A program made the position numbers and the translations under genes. From Proteromonas lacertae (Eukaryota > Sar > Bigyra > Opalinata > Proteromonadidae): a stretch of DNA of 50,174 bases. This document shows positions 20,406 through 30,097 of the stretch, piece by piece. The first letter of the stretch is position 1. Every line of letters starts with the position of its first letter. Where the stretch lies: positions 1 to 50,174 of the forward strand of contig NGBS01000631.1 in the NCBI GenBank assembly GCA_002245135.1, given 5' to 3'. The notes below the pieces were generated by a model that did not search any database, was not told where the DNA came from, and saw nothing but the letters and a program-made list of their open reading frames with translations.

Positions 20406-21708
20406 TTAGTTAGCTGGCATTAGGATTGGATTTTGAACTGTTGGCTGGGCTATTGGGATTGAAGGAACATAGGAATTCACCTGGTACTCGATTATCGGAT
20501 AGCTGTCTCCTTGAACTTTATTGAGACCTTGGACATTCTCACCGAGTGAATTCCTAGCTCCGATGGCCCCTTCTACCTTCATTCCACGGTTTGTTATTCC
20601 TGACTGATTCTGGGTAAATGAGTTGTTGGCATTACCAAAGGTGTTGATCGCCTTGAGTTGTTGGTATTGCAAGGGGTCATGATGGAGTTCTGATAGTCCA
20701 CATACTTCTGGTAATCATCAGCAAAGTAAGTTGCTGAAGGATGCACACTGAGCTTCTTAAGTTCCTCTTCATCTAGCAACTTTCTAAGGTCGGGGTTCTT
20801 TACGAGGAAATGATCGTTATAGGACTTGCTAGCTATGTACTTCTCCTGAGTTCACCACTCTCCTCTATGTTGTTCTGCAAGGGATTGGTCTTAATGATTG
20901 ATAAGGAATTACATTCTCTGTCTTGAGTATCATCGGTGTTGTTTATCTTGACCTGTAAATCCTTCCTAAGCTTCTGTTGTAGCGCCTTCAAAACTCTTGA
21001 AGTAAGCTTCTTCTTGTTCATTGAGTTGGTTCTTGTGTCGTCAATAGCAACGATGTCGGGGATGGGAATGGGTATTGCTGGACCTTTGGATGTTCTTCTT
21101 CTTCTTATTCTACTAGCATTTATCAGCTTCTGGATGTTGCTTAAGCATTGCTTTGGATCATTGACAATCAGGTTACATTCTTCTTCTTCTTCAGGCTGTT
21201 GTAGTTGTGGATCTTCAAGGGGTTGGTTCATCATTGGGAAAGACTTTACTACTTGCAGACGATAGACAATGACTTTGTTGGTGCTTCTACGGCTCCATGT
21301 TTTACCACCTTTATTTCTCTTGGCCTTATGATGTTATGCTTTACCGTGTATATCACCTTGCTTTTCTTAAAGAAGTTACCTATGTCCTGAAAGCATCCCT
21401 TGCCTTTGACTTTTGCCTTCTTCGATTGTTGGTTCTCAAGGAAGCTGCTATAAAGGGTGGGACTATAATAACAGTAAGATCCTCGTCATAGCATTGATCG
21501 GTAAGATCTTACTTTGGAATTGTAGGCATGGATAGGCATCTTACTTTGACCTTGGAATTAATAAACTGAAATGTCATTCTCAAAAGCTATCTAAACGTAG
21601 AAACCCTCGTGGTTTCTTCAGTCTAGTACTTTCGAGGACTTAACCATTTGGCAGCTTGTTAACAATTGTAAAGATCAGATTCTACGATTAGGTTCCACGA
21701 TTTTATTA
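20406..21708 (-). mobile_element. Second, related Polinton-like virus fossil (partial, broken)
   Basis: A minus-strand patch that is visibly richer in G/C than its AT-rich surroundings and contains virion-like protein pieces. One is Glu/Gln-rich with an Arg cluster (NASRIRRRRTSKGPAIPIP); another is an Asn/Gln/Gly-rich tail (NTFGNANNSFTQNQSG) ending PTVQNPILMPAN. Its right end carries 'GTTAACAATTG', 'TAGAAACC' and 'GGTTCCACG' phrases also found in the non-coding ends of the 8.8-kb element, so the two belong to one family. No intact inverted repeat or target duplication could be seen. It is broken, with roughly three interruptions, and looks older than the 8.8-kb copy. Confidence 0.55.
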
Positions 21709-21975
21709 AAATCCTTGTAGATAGTATTAAAATAAAATCCTTGTTCAAAATCTAATTTATAAAAAGCTGGAATTGGAGTTGGATTAGTTATTGTAAATTC
21801 TTTTGTTTGAGTATCTAAACAAGTTGTATCACCTTATTTCTCATTATTATTTGCTCTTTTTAATGCAAATTCAAAATGATCACTAAATTCACCAAGAGTT
21901 GAACTTGTATAAGATACTTCGATTGTTACACTTTCTTCTATACCTAATTCACCTTCTACACCTCCTAGTACACCA
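21709..21975 (-). pseudogene. Displaced piece of an FN3-type/giant surface protein gene
   Basis: On the minus strand this stretch encodes phrases such as GIEESVTIEVSYTSSTLGEF and EFTITNPTPIPAFYKLDFEQ, in the same style and base composition as the large gene at 12869-17842. It has no start, is disrupted once, and abuts the virus fossil on one side and the GT92 gene on the other. It could be a missing upstream part of the same large gene, cut off by rearrangement, or a relic of a paralogue. Confidence 0.5.
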
Positions 21976-22006
21976 AATCAAACCAAATCAGATTTTATCT
22001 CAATAC

Positions 22007-23188
22007 ATGAATAATATATTAAAATTTCATTTGTTAAACGTACAAAATATTATTCTTTCTCTATTAATATTATTTATCTATTATGTCTATGTTAATAATA
22101 GATGTATATCCTTGTTAGAGAAAAGTTATACTTGCAATTATGAATATGAATCTAATATTAATTATGAAATAAAAATATATTCTTCAAATATAATAAACAA
22201 TAATGTAATAATTCTAATAGGAGTATCAAATCCAGATAAAAATAAATTATATAATTGTAGTATATTATATAACAACTATATTGCTCCATGTAACTACAGC
22301 TACAAATTTAAGAATAAACTAAATAAAAACAACATATTAACATACATATCAATATTTGTATCATTCAATTATATAAGAATTACACCTAAAGCAATAAAGT
22401 TTAATAACAAAATATTACCATTATTATTTTATAAGCCTTCTAAAAAATATAATATAATATTAGCAATTGTAAATTTTTTTGATATACAAAACTACAAACA
22501 AGTAATTGACGTAATAGAAATATCTAAATTATATGGAGTAGACCATATTGTGATATATGTAACTTCATCAACAGTATTTATAAAATCAATTTTATTTCAT
22601 TATTCCAAAAATAAATATGTTGAATTAATACCATTCTGTTTCAATAAGGAATTAAAATATGTTCATTCACATGGACAGGTTGAAAAAATTAATGATGTAT
22701 TATATAGGTATATGTATTATACCAATTATATTATATATAATGATATTGATGAAGTTATATTACCAGTTAAATCTAACAATTATTTATCATTATTAAAGTT
22801 GACAGATAATTATTCTAGTGATATATACTTGTTCAAATCAAAATTATTTTCTTATTATTCTAAAGAATATCATTCATTCACAAAATATAAAAAATATTGT
22901 TCCATTAGAAAAGGATATGAAAAGTATATTGTAGGTAATTTATACAAATTTTCTATACTTGATGTTCATATATATAAGGAGTCAATATTACCAATAAAAT
23001 TGAAAATTGTGAATGAAACAAATGGATATGTTAGACATACAAGATATAATGGACATATGTGTAAGTTAGACTCAATTGATTTATCATTTAAGAATTTAGA
23101 AGATTTTTTATATTCAAAATATAAAATATTTGAAAATCTCTATCAAATTAATTATAATACTTTTTATTATGGTAAAAATGCTGTTTAA
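22007..23188 (+). CDS. GT92 (DUF23) family glycosyltransferase
   Basis: A 393-aa type II membrane protein. The ATG at 22007 is chosen because it sits just before the anchor (residues about 12-28); the frame is open further upstream without an ATG and there overlaps the FN3 relic. The catalytic region follows the GT92 pattern: VDHIVIYVTSS, then HGQVEKINDVLYRYMYYTNY, then the acidic motif YNDIDEVILP, with LFKSKLFSYYSKEY after it. GT92 enzymes (for example the nematode GALT-1 type) add galactose to glycans in the Golgi; the acceptor here is unknown. The N-terminal 150 residues are a stem domain with Cys pairs. The gene is intronless and very AT-rich, like the cluster from 27170 onward, but is separated from it by transposon and virus fossils. 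Confidence 0.75.
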   Translation: MNNILKFHLLNVQNIILSLLILFIYYVYVNNRCISLLEKSYTCNYEYESNINYEIKIYSSNIINNNVIILIGVSNPDKNKLYNCSILYNNYIAPCNYSYKFKNKLNKNNILTYISIFVSFNYIRITPKAIKFNNKILPLLFYKPSKKYNIILAIVNFFDIQNYKQVIDVIEISKLYGVDHIVIYVTSSTVFIKSILFHYSKNKYVELIPFCFNKELKYVHSHGQVEKINDVLYRYMYYTNYIIYNDIDEVILPVKSNNYLSLLKLTDNYSSDIYLFKSKLFSYYSKEYHSFTKYKKYCSIRKGYEKYIVGNLYKFSILDVHIYKESILPIKLKIVNETNGYVRHTRYNGHMCKLDSIDLSFKNLEDFLYSKYKIFENLYQINYNTFYYGKNAV

Positions 23189-23247
23189 GTTACTAATTTA
23201 GCAGTTGCAAATCATTTAAAAATATGTTTAGTTAAATTGACGTGTAA

Positions 23248-23745
23248 ATGATATGTTATAGTTATAAATTTAACATCTTTAAAATTGATGTGCTTGAAGA
23301 AATGAATCATATAACTATCAATATATTTACTATAGTAGATAAAGAACCAATACCTCATTATAGAACTTCAATAGATAAAATATTACATTATCCACATGTC
23401 AAAATATTGTTTTACAAAGAACATTTTATGACAATTACAAAGTTAGAGGCATTTCTAGCACCATAAAATAAGCGTTGTTATAATTACTACACTAGGTGTC
23501 CATGCAGTTTTTATGCTTTATCAGCAGATCAATCATTAAAACTCCACAATGCAACTAGTTGTCAATTACAAAGAGGAGTTATTCGTCAATTCCCACCACC
23601 AGATACTTTCTTGGAATTCCATAAATATAAGTTTATGCAAATGATTCCTGTTGTGTTATACTGGGATACAGAAGCAATACAAGTACCAATCGATCATACA
23701 AAAGGAATACCTGATGGAAAAGGTGTGTTTAGTAAACATGTATAA
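23248..23745 (+). pseudogene. Fossil of a Polinton-type DNA polymerase B, N-terminal part
   Basis: The translated stretch has the layout found just before the exonuclease domain of Polinton/Maverick-type polymerases: a 'HYrt.i.k.L..' segment, a Cys/His cluster (CYNYYTRCPCSF with a downstream H...C), a FPPPDTFLEFHKYKFMQMIP phrase, and then VLYWDTEAI, the place of the first acidic exonuclease motif. Nothing of the polymerase palm domain follows. It is an old, broken remnant (about one interruption), lying between the GT92 gene and an inverted-repeat element. Identification is by pattern memory only. Confidence 0.5.
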
Positions 23746-24120
23746 TGTAGTTGATGTATAGATATAAGTTCAACGTATCATGATATTATCAGTGAAGAAC
23801 AATAGTTATCTTTAATTATTAACAAATATTCACTTCATATCCATCTTCCTTATTTCTATCATATAACATTATTTTTATTGCATATATCACTGGATGAGAA
23901 TGGAATTATTAATTCTTTGATGATAAGATAAAACAAAATCGGTGTTACGATGATTTAAAATAAAAAATATATATTGGCTTGAGGAAGGCTTGAACTTACT
24001 TTCTTTTTTCTTCCATATTTTTTTAAAGGGCACATATATGCATCAATATGTTAATGAGTCATAAATGCTAATATACTCTAGCAATTTAAATAATAAAATA
24101 ATTATAAAGATAAATAATAG
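23746..24120. other. Intergenic AT-rich stretch
   Basis: No gene is seen. It includes the left arm (23976-24028) of the inverted-repeat element described separately. Confidence 0.4.
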
Positions 24121-24457
24121 ATGATGTTGTTCCCCGTATGGCGGAAATCACCGTATGGCGGAAATCTATATTGCAGAATGATTCAATCAAAACTAATATG
24201 ATATTCATGATGTTCGGAGTTAGTTATTAACAAATATATAGTTAGTTTGTCATATGACCTACATCTGTGATATACTTATTTATGAACTTCATTATTATCA
24301 ATATTAAACTAATTTTTGTATATTTTCTATTATAATGTATCAGTCACTACTAGAGTCTAAAATACATTATCTGATATGAATAGAATTCACTATTTTTATT
24401 GTTAAGGCGGTTAAAAAAGAAAAAAGAAAAAATAAGTTCAAGCCTCACTCAAGCCTG
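23976..24457. repeat. Short inverted-repeat (MITE-like) element
   Basis: GGCTTGAGGAAGGCTTGAAC and the following T-rich stretch (23976-24028) pair with the reverse complement of 24409-24457 (A-rich, then AAGTTCAAGCCTCACTC). About 480 bp overall with no gene inside. The interior 24247-24358 is a diverged copy of 18074-18200. It could be a non-autonomous DNA transposon; no target duplication was identified. Confidence 0.5.
24121..24166. repeat. Tandem CCGTATGGCGGAAATC pair
   Basis: Two copies of CCGTATGGCGGAAATC follow ATGATGTTGT (24121-24130). The reverse complement of that 10-mer recurs at 27038-27047, next to a different tandem pair, TAGACAAACGGC. These may be the two ends of a larger, older element that encloses 24653-26938. 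Confidence 0.45.
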
Positions 24458-24652
24458 CTCTTTAATTTCCTTTTTTAAATAGAAAGATTTAATAATTATT
24501 ATATTCTAATTATTTCAGCTAATTTATTTTAATCTATATTAGCTAAATATACATTTAGTTTGCTTCAAAAATTTCTAGAAAACAAATGGAGCAAATATTC
24601 AAACTATTTATATTAACAAAAAAGGGGTACTTAACATTTGAGCACATGCTCA

Positions 24653-24955
24653 ATCGATTGAACATGGGGTTTATAGAGGGTTTTCGTCTATTCTAATTAG
24701 ATATTCTTATACATCTTTGTATTTCTTATTTATAAAAATAGTCTCAGCTTCATATGTAAACTACATGCTAATTCAATTAATTTGATTTCGAATATTTCAC
24801 TCAGTAATAGCTTCAAAAAATGCTATAAATTATGTTTAGACAGGATCTCCGTTTTATTTCTTCATATAAAAACTATTGAATGAGAAATCTATAAAAATAA
24901 AAATTGAGCACAAGTTTTGATTTAAAAATTTTTCAACATAGACTTAAATTTCAGC
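24653..24955 (+). repeat. Left inverted-repeat arm
   Basis: Outer end AATCGATTGAACATGGGG; it pairs along its whole length with 26637-26938, with only a few single-base differences. Confidence 0.8.
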
Positions 24956-25267
24956 ACAAGTTTTAATATTAAAATAGATACAGTAATTGCTAATGAATGC
25001 TTCATAGATTATTTTATTATTAATGATAAAATAACAAATTATAATATCAATTTTAACTTTATTAATGATAATGAAAATGAAACAAAAGTAAATAATAATG
25101 AAACAAAAGAATATGAAAATGATAATAGTAGTACATTTATAGAAACTTTTAATGTTAAAATAGTAAAAGGACATAAAATTGAAAAAAGAATAGATGTTCA
25201 TGGCAATATTAGCAGAAAATTAAATAAATTTTTAATATTTAACAAAGAATTACGCTCAAGCAAGTTT

Positions 25268-25684
25268 ATGAAAATCGTTAATATATTAAATATTAAAAAT
25301 ATTACTGATTGCTGTTTAATTCAAACATTTAATACAATTAATATTTATAAATATCAATTTATCCCAATACTATATCACAATCATTACAGCTTATTATGTA
25401 ATTTCAATAACAAATTAACTCATTATGATACAATTGGTTTACATTTGAATGATGAATATATATATAGTAAGTTTAATGTTAAAAATGTTAAATGCATAAA
25501 ATTAAAACAAAAATATGGTTTTACTTGTGGCTATTTTATATTATATATAATATTATTAATTAGTAATAATAAACAAATTGCGGAATTAGATGATGATAAA
25601 ATGTTGGAAGATTTAAAATTAAATATTCAACAAAAATACAATGAAAATCCAGAGAGAGTGATTAATATAATTGAACAAAATTAA
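25268..25684 (+). pseudogene. Adenain/Ulp1-like cysteine protease region
   Basis: A 138-residue frame from an ATG at 25268; coding-like sequence in the same phase also extends upstream into the left repeat arm without an ATG. The family's active-site layout can be read in order: HNHYSLL (His), HYDT (acidic partner), and QKYGFTCGYF (Gln and nucleophile Cys). Adenovirus-type and Ulp1-type proteases with this layout are carried by Polintons, Polinton-like viruses and some Mutator-like transposons, where they process capsid proteins or cleave SUMO-like tags. It looks partial, so it is treated as a fossil gene. Confidence 0.6.
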
Positions 25685-26636
25685 TATTAATCAATTATAT
25701 TATTATATTACTATTTTTATTATTATTTATGTTATAATTATAATTTATAATAAAAAAATAAACAAAATAGAAAATTAGGGTTAGTTTTAGGGTTAGGGTT
25801 AACATTGATGATATCTAAATACCACACACAATTCAGAAAAGCTAAAATAATTAATAATAGTCAGACAAATTTCAATATGAGATTCATGGCGCTATCAGAA
25901 ACAACCTGTTCAAAATTTGAGCAGCTGTACAAAATAGAACTTTCCGTTATTCATTGTTTTATTCATATCATTATTTTTAACTTCATATTATACTCTTATT
26001 TGTAACATATTTCTTCTATTATAATCTCTTCATCTTCTTTTAACATATTCAAACTTAAATTACTTGAATAATATGATCTGATGAATTTAAAAGGATAGAT
26101 ATTACATATGTGCAATTTTTGTGAAATTATCTCTTCAACTTAATACCATAACTACAATCTTTCATACAAATTTATGGATTAATAAATCTAAACTTTCTAA
26201 AGGAATAATAAAAATTATAGTACAATATGATTCTACCATCTCTGACGATTTATTCTTTCATCTACAAATTTATATAATAGAAAAGTAATATATTAAAAAT
26301 AAAATGCTATTATGCTATACATGTAGCAACTACAAAAGAAATTAAGAAAAGAAAACTAATAAAAAATTATATTCGTTTCTATGTTTGATTTGAATTTAAA
26401 TAAAAAAACTATTAATATTGAGTCTTCTGATGTAAATTATTATAAATATAGAATTGATACATATAATTTTTGTTGATTAAATAATTTCAATCAGCGTTTT
26501 AAAATAATAAGAAATTAAATAATTTGATTAAATGAAGTTATGAAAATACTATTTTAATCATTCATAATATTTATTGTGAAATATGCAATTGATTGTAATG
26601 TTTATTTTATTAATTTACTTCTTATATGCCCCATGC
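25685..26636. other. Non-coding interior of the inverted-repeat element
   Basis: Very AT-rich. Only short frames that look like chance (for example near 25805-26005). Apart from the TTAGGG patch, nothing is recognised. Confidence 0.4.
25775..25802 (+). repeat. Short telomere-like TTAGGG stretch
   Basis: Reads TTAGGGTTAG, then TTTTAGGGTTAGGGTT: three perfect TTAGGG units with one irregular spacer. TTAGGG is the telomere repeat of many eukaryotes. Its position inside the inverted-repeat element suggests an internal telomeric patch, from end repair or element biology. Confidence 0.55.
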
Positions 26637-26938
26637 TCAAAATTTAAATCTATGTTGAAAAATTTTCAAATCAAAACTTGTGCTCAATTTTTATTTTTAA
26701 AGATTTCTCATTCAATAGTTTTTATATGAAGAAATAAAACGGAGATCCTGTCTAAACATAATTTATAGCATTTTTTGAAGCTATTACTGAGTGAAATATT
26801 CGAAATCAAATTAATTGAATTAGCATGTAGTTTACATATGAAGCTGAGACTATTTTTATAAATAAGAAATACAAAGATGTATAAGAATATCTAATTAGAA
26901 TAGACGAAAACCCTCTATAAACCCCATGTTCAATCGAT
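26637..26938 (-). repeat. Right inverted-repeat arm
   Basis: The reverse complement of 24653-24955. Outside it, 26976-27000 (ATATACATTTAGTTTG...) repeats in direct orientation the bases at about 24549-24575 left of the element. Confidence 0.8.
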
Positions 26939-27169
26939 TATTAAAAGTAACAATTTTTCATCAAGACAAGTAAGAATATACATTTAGTTTGTTTTAAAAG
27001 CGTCTGGTAGACAAACGGCCAACTAGACAAACGGCGCACAACATCATTACTTGAAAATTGATTATTAGATATAATATTATCATTAATTGAATATTGATTA
27101 TTATAAGAATTTTGAGTTAACTCTTCCAAATTTAAAACATTAATGAAGAAAATGCTCATAATTTGAATA
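26939..27169. other. Spacer with a tandem TAGACAAACGGC pair
   Basis: No gene is seen. TAGACAAACGGC occurs twice (27008-27034) with a CAAC spacer, followed by GCACAACATCAT, which is inverted relative to 24121-24130. It forms the left border of the glycosyltransferase island. Confidence 0.4.
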
Positions 27170-28147
27170 ATGAATAATAGGGTTTTTTATTCTTACTTCT
27201 CTCTTATAATAATTTCTTTTTCTATTTTCTTAGTTGAATACTATAAAAATTATCAAAATAATATATTATCAAAAATAATTATTAAGAAATCAAATAATAT
27301 TTCTAAGATGTTTAGAGATTCTATATATATATATAATCAGAGAATAAAAAATTTAAATCAAGAATATAATTCAAATAAAAAGTGTAAAGGGAATAAAACT
27401 TCAATAATTGTCTTACTGAAATATAAAGAAATAAAAAAATTCATTATTAATAATTATTTGTTTCTTAAACAACATTATCATGATAAACTATTATTTTTTG
27501 TTACAGAAAATATAACTACAGTTGAACAGTATAGAAATATAGAATATAATATTATCGATGTTTCAGTTTATTTTTTTTCATTTCCATATAAGTTCAATTC
27601 ATCAAAATTTAAACCTAATTTTATTAAAAGAGGAACATGGAATTATCAACACATGTGCCGATTCTTTTTTAAAATAATATTTGTTCATCCTTCATTATGT
27701 GATGTTAAATTATATATGCGTCTTGATTCAGATTCAATAATAAACACCACAATTGATTTATTTAAACTAATGAAGAATGATTATATATATATGTATAACA
27801 ATGTTATAAGTGATTCAGAATTTGTAACAATTGGAATGAAAGATTACGTGGAATCATACATTCAAACATTTGAGGTAAAAATAAAAGATCCAATAAGGTA
27901 TGTTAAAAATTTTAAAAATAATGCTTTAATGTATTATAATAATTTTGAAATTGGAAGATTAAATTTCTTCAGAAAAAAAGAAATGTTTCAATTTATAAAT
28001 CTTATAGATTTAAGTTATGGTCAATATATATATAGATGGGGAGATGCACCATTAAGATACATTAGTTTATCTCTATTTGCATATAATTATAGCAAAATTC
28101 ATATACCTAAATCTATAAAATATTGTCATAATAACAGATGCAATTAA
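27170..28147 (+). CDS. GT15 (KTR/MNT1-type) mannosyltransferase
   Basis: A 325-aa type II membrane protein: ATG at 27170, anchor at residues 8-24, then a stem. The GT15 landmarks are clear: KRGTWNYQHMCRFFFK (about 153-168), RLDSDS (184-189, metal site), an acidic DYIYMYNNVISD section, YNNFEIG (256-262) and RWGDAPLR (289-296, the family's 'YWGDAPvr' block). GT15 enzymes are alpha-1,2-mannosyltransferases that extend O- and N-linked mannan chains in the Golgi, and are best known from fungi. The protein is somewhat shorter than yeast members. It is the first gene of the dense island and is followed, 71 bases on, by an acyltransferase gene on the same strand. No intron. Its fungal affinity may reflect ancestry or transfer. 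Confidence 0.85.
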   Translation: MNNRVFYSYFSLIIISFSIFLVEYYKNYQNNILSKIIIKKSNNISKMFRDSIYIYNQRIKNLNQEYNSNKKCKGNKTSIIVLLKYKEIKKFIINNYLFLKQHYHDKLLFFVTENITTVEQYRNIEYNIIDVSVYFFSFPYKFNSSKFKPNFIKRGTWNYQHMCRFFFKIIFVHPSLCDVKLYMRLDSDSIINTTIDLFKLMKNDYIYMYNNVISDSEFVTIGMKDYVESYIQTFEVKIKDPIRYVKNFKNNALMYYNNFEIGRLNFFRKKEMFQFINLIDLSYGQYIYRWGDAPLRYISLSLFAYNYSKIHIPKSIKYCHNNRCN

Positions 28148-28218
28148 TACTTATTATTGTAGCAATAGTAGCAGATCTTTGTATGTGTATATATGTAATA
28201 GATATATTGCAATGAATA

Positions 28219-30069
28219 ATGTTTAGAACTGATATTGAAGGGTTAAGAGGAGTTGCAGTATTGTTAGTAATATTTTATCATTTAGATATTAATTATTTTT
28301 GTGGAGGATTTATAGGGGTTGATATATTTTTTGCAATATCTGGATATTTAATAACAGGAATTATAATAAAAAGTAATGAAAAGAAAGAGTTTAGTTTTTT
28401 AAAATTCTATAACAATAGATGTAAAAGGATATTACCTAATTCTATCTTTGTATTAAATATAATAATTTTAATACTTTATAAATGTAATGATTTACAATAT
28501 AAAATAAAAGTATGTGTTGATTGTGTATGGGCAATTCTATTAAATGCTAATACTAATTACTATATTCAGTCACTCGATTATTTAAAATCTTATCAACAAA
28601 ATTCCCCTGTTCTTCATTATTGGTCATTATCATTAGAAGAACAATTTTATTTTTTCTACCCACTAGTTATATACTTCATTTTTAAATCAAAGTTGAATGT
28701 TATAATCATTATAATAACTATAATATCTTTAAATATATGCATCATATACTCACCATATTATAAATCATTTGCATATTTCACTCTTTTTTCTCGATCATGG
28801 CAATTATTAGCTGGAGGTATAATTAAAATATATGAAAACAATTTTATTGACTTTAAATTTTCAAATATATCATTAATTTTGATTATATTTATATCGAACA
28901 TATATAACAAATATATAAATTATCCTGGAGTATATTCTATAATTCCAATCCTTCTATCATGTTTAATTATAAAAAATAATTTCACATGTAATTCATATTT
29001 AAATCTGAATATATTAAGAAAATGTGGAGCAGTATCTTTCTCTGTGTATTTAGTTCATTATCCAATATTAATAATAAATCACAAGAAAAAGAAAATATTT
29101 AATTGTTTATATATAATACTCAATTCATCATTATTACATATATTTGTTGAAAATCCATTTTATTATAGTAGTGTCATTTACAATTATGTATCTCCATTTA
29201 AATTAGGAGTTACTGCTATTACATTAACACTATATGCTATTATTAAGATAGTATATCAGTCAAATAGAATGATAGCATTGAATAATCGTTTAATAATAAA
29301 TAATTACTATTTTAAAAGTTTGAAAAACAATTTTAACAATTATATAAAGAGCATGAGTAATTTATGTTGTTACTATGAGTTTAAAGGAGTAAAGTTTAAT
29401 AAACACATATTTTTTGTAGGAGATTCTCATTCACTAGTATTTATTTTTTCCATATCTTCATATGCAAAACAATATGGATGGAAAATATATCATTGGTGGT
29501 TTCATAGAAATAATATTATTATAAATAATTTAAAACTATATGAAAAAATATTAGGTAATTTAATATATGATTTAATTGTAAATACATATAAATATCCAAC
29601 AAACTTAAATGAAAGAAAAATATTTCAAAATAATTTCTTAATAAATCTAAAGTTTATATTAGCAAAAACAAAATATATGATTATAGTAAATGATAATCCT
29701 TTCTTCATGAAAAATCCAGATGAAAGTCTTATAAAAAGAAATAGAGTATATGAGTATATTAATAATGGTTGTTTATATTCTCCTCCATTTGTTATACCAA
29801 ATATTAGTAATATAAAGCAGTTAGATTTTTCCCAATATTATTATTATAATAATAAATGTCTACTTGTGTATAACAATACAATTATATATGTAGATAATAA
29901 TCATTTATCTATTGATTTTTTAAATATAATAGTTGGTAAAGAACTATTTAAAACAATTATTTCATTTCCAGAATTTAATAAGTTAAAAGAGTTAAATAAT
30001 TCATCATATTCATGCTTATATTGGATTCCACAAAAAGATCCTCATTACCAAATATATAAAACATGTTAA
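28219..30069 (+). CDS. OafA-type acyltransferase 3 with C-terminal SGNH domain
   Basis: A 616-aa protein. Residues 1-360 form the multi-pass acyltransferase-3 domain: EGLRGVAVLLVIFYH with the key His near residue 21, GGFIGVDIFFAISGYLIT, and HYWSLSLEEQFYFFYP near 133. After a last membrane helix (about 330-350) comes a luminal SGNH-hydrolase-like domain with FFVGDSHS near 398 and the final NNHLS near 555. In bacteria such fusions move an acetyl group across the membrane and attach it to O-antigen or other glycans. Length and domain order are exactly those of bacterial OafA-like proteins, so a bacterial origin is plausible. Two further paralogues lie at 41552 and 43279. It likely O-acylates glycans made by the neighbouring transferases. 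Confidence 0.85.
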   Translation: MFRTDIEGLRGVAVLLVIFYHLDINYFCGGFIGVDIFFAISGYLITGIIIKSNEKKEFSFLKFYNNRCKRILPNSIFVLNIIILILYKCNDLQYKIKVCVDCVWAILLNANTNYYIQSLDYLKSYQQNSPVLHYWSLSLEEQFYFFYPLVIYFIFKSKLNVIIIIITIISLNICIIYSPYYKSFAYFTLFSRSWQLLAGGIIKIYENNFIDFKFSNISLILIIFISNIYNKYINYPGVYSIIPILLSCLIIKNNFTCNSYLNLNILRKCGAVSFSVYLVHYPILIINHKKKKIFNCLYIILNSSLLHIFVENPFYYSSVIYNYVSPFKLGVTAITLTLYAIIKIVYQSNRMIALNNRLIINNYYFKSLKNNFNNYIKSMSNLCCYYEFKGVKFNKHIFFVGDSHSLVFIFSISSYAKQYGWKIYHWWFHRNNIIINNLKLYEKILGNLIYDLIVNTYKYPTNLNERKIFQNNFLINLKFILAKTKYMIIVNDNPFFMKNPDESLIKRNRVYEYINNGCLYSPPFVIPNISNIKQLDFSQYYYYNNKCLLVYNNTIIYVDNNHLSIDFLNIIVGKELFKTIISFPEFNKLKELNNSSYSCLYWIPQKDPHYQIYKTC

Positions 30070-30097
30070 TACATCAATATAAGAATATTGAACTTAA

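Larger units (their letters stand above)
24653..26938. mobile_element. 2.3-kb element with about 300-bp inverted repeats and a protease gene piece
   Basis: Bases 24653-24955 are a near-perfect reverse complement of about 26637-26938; both outer ends read AATCGATTGAACATGGGG. Inside are an adenain/Ulp1-type protease region on the plus strand, a short telomere-like repeat, and AT-rich non-coding DNA. Long inverted repeats plus this protease class fit a reduced Polinton-like element or a Mutator-like DNA transposon; no capsid, transposase or polymerase is seen. The close match of the arms suggests it is fairly young, while the single gene piece looks partial. Confidence 0.65.

Noticed and set aside
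25805-26005. 66-residue frame after the TTAGGG patch
   Set aside because: No family resemblance, AT-driven composition, inside a mobile element; probably chance.
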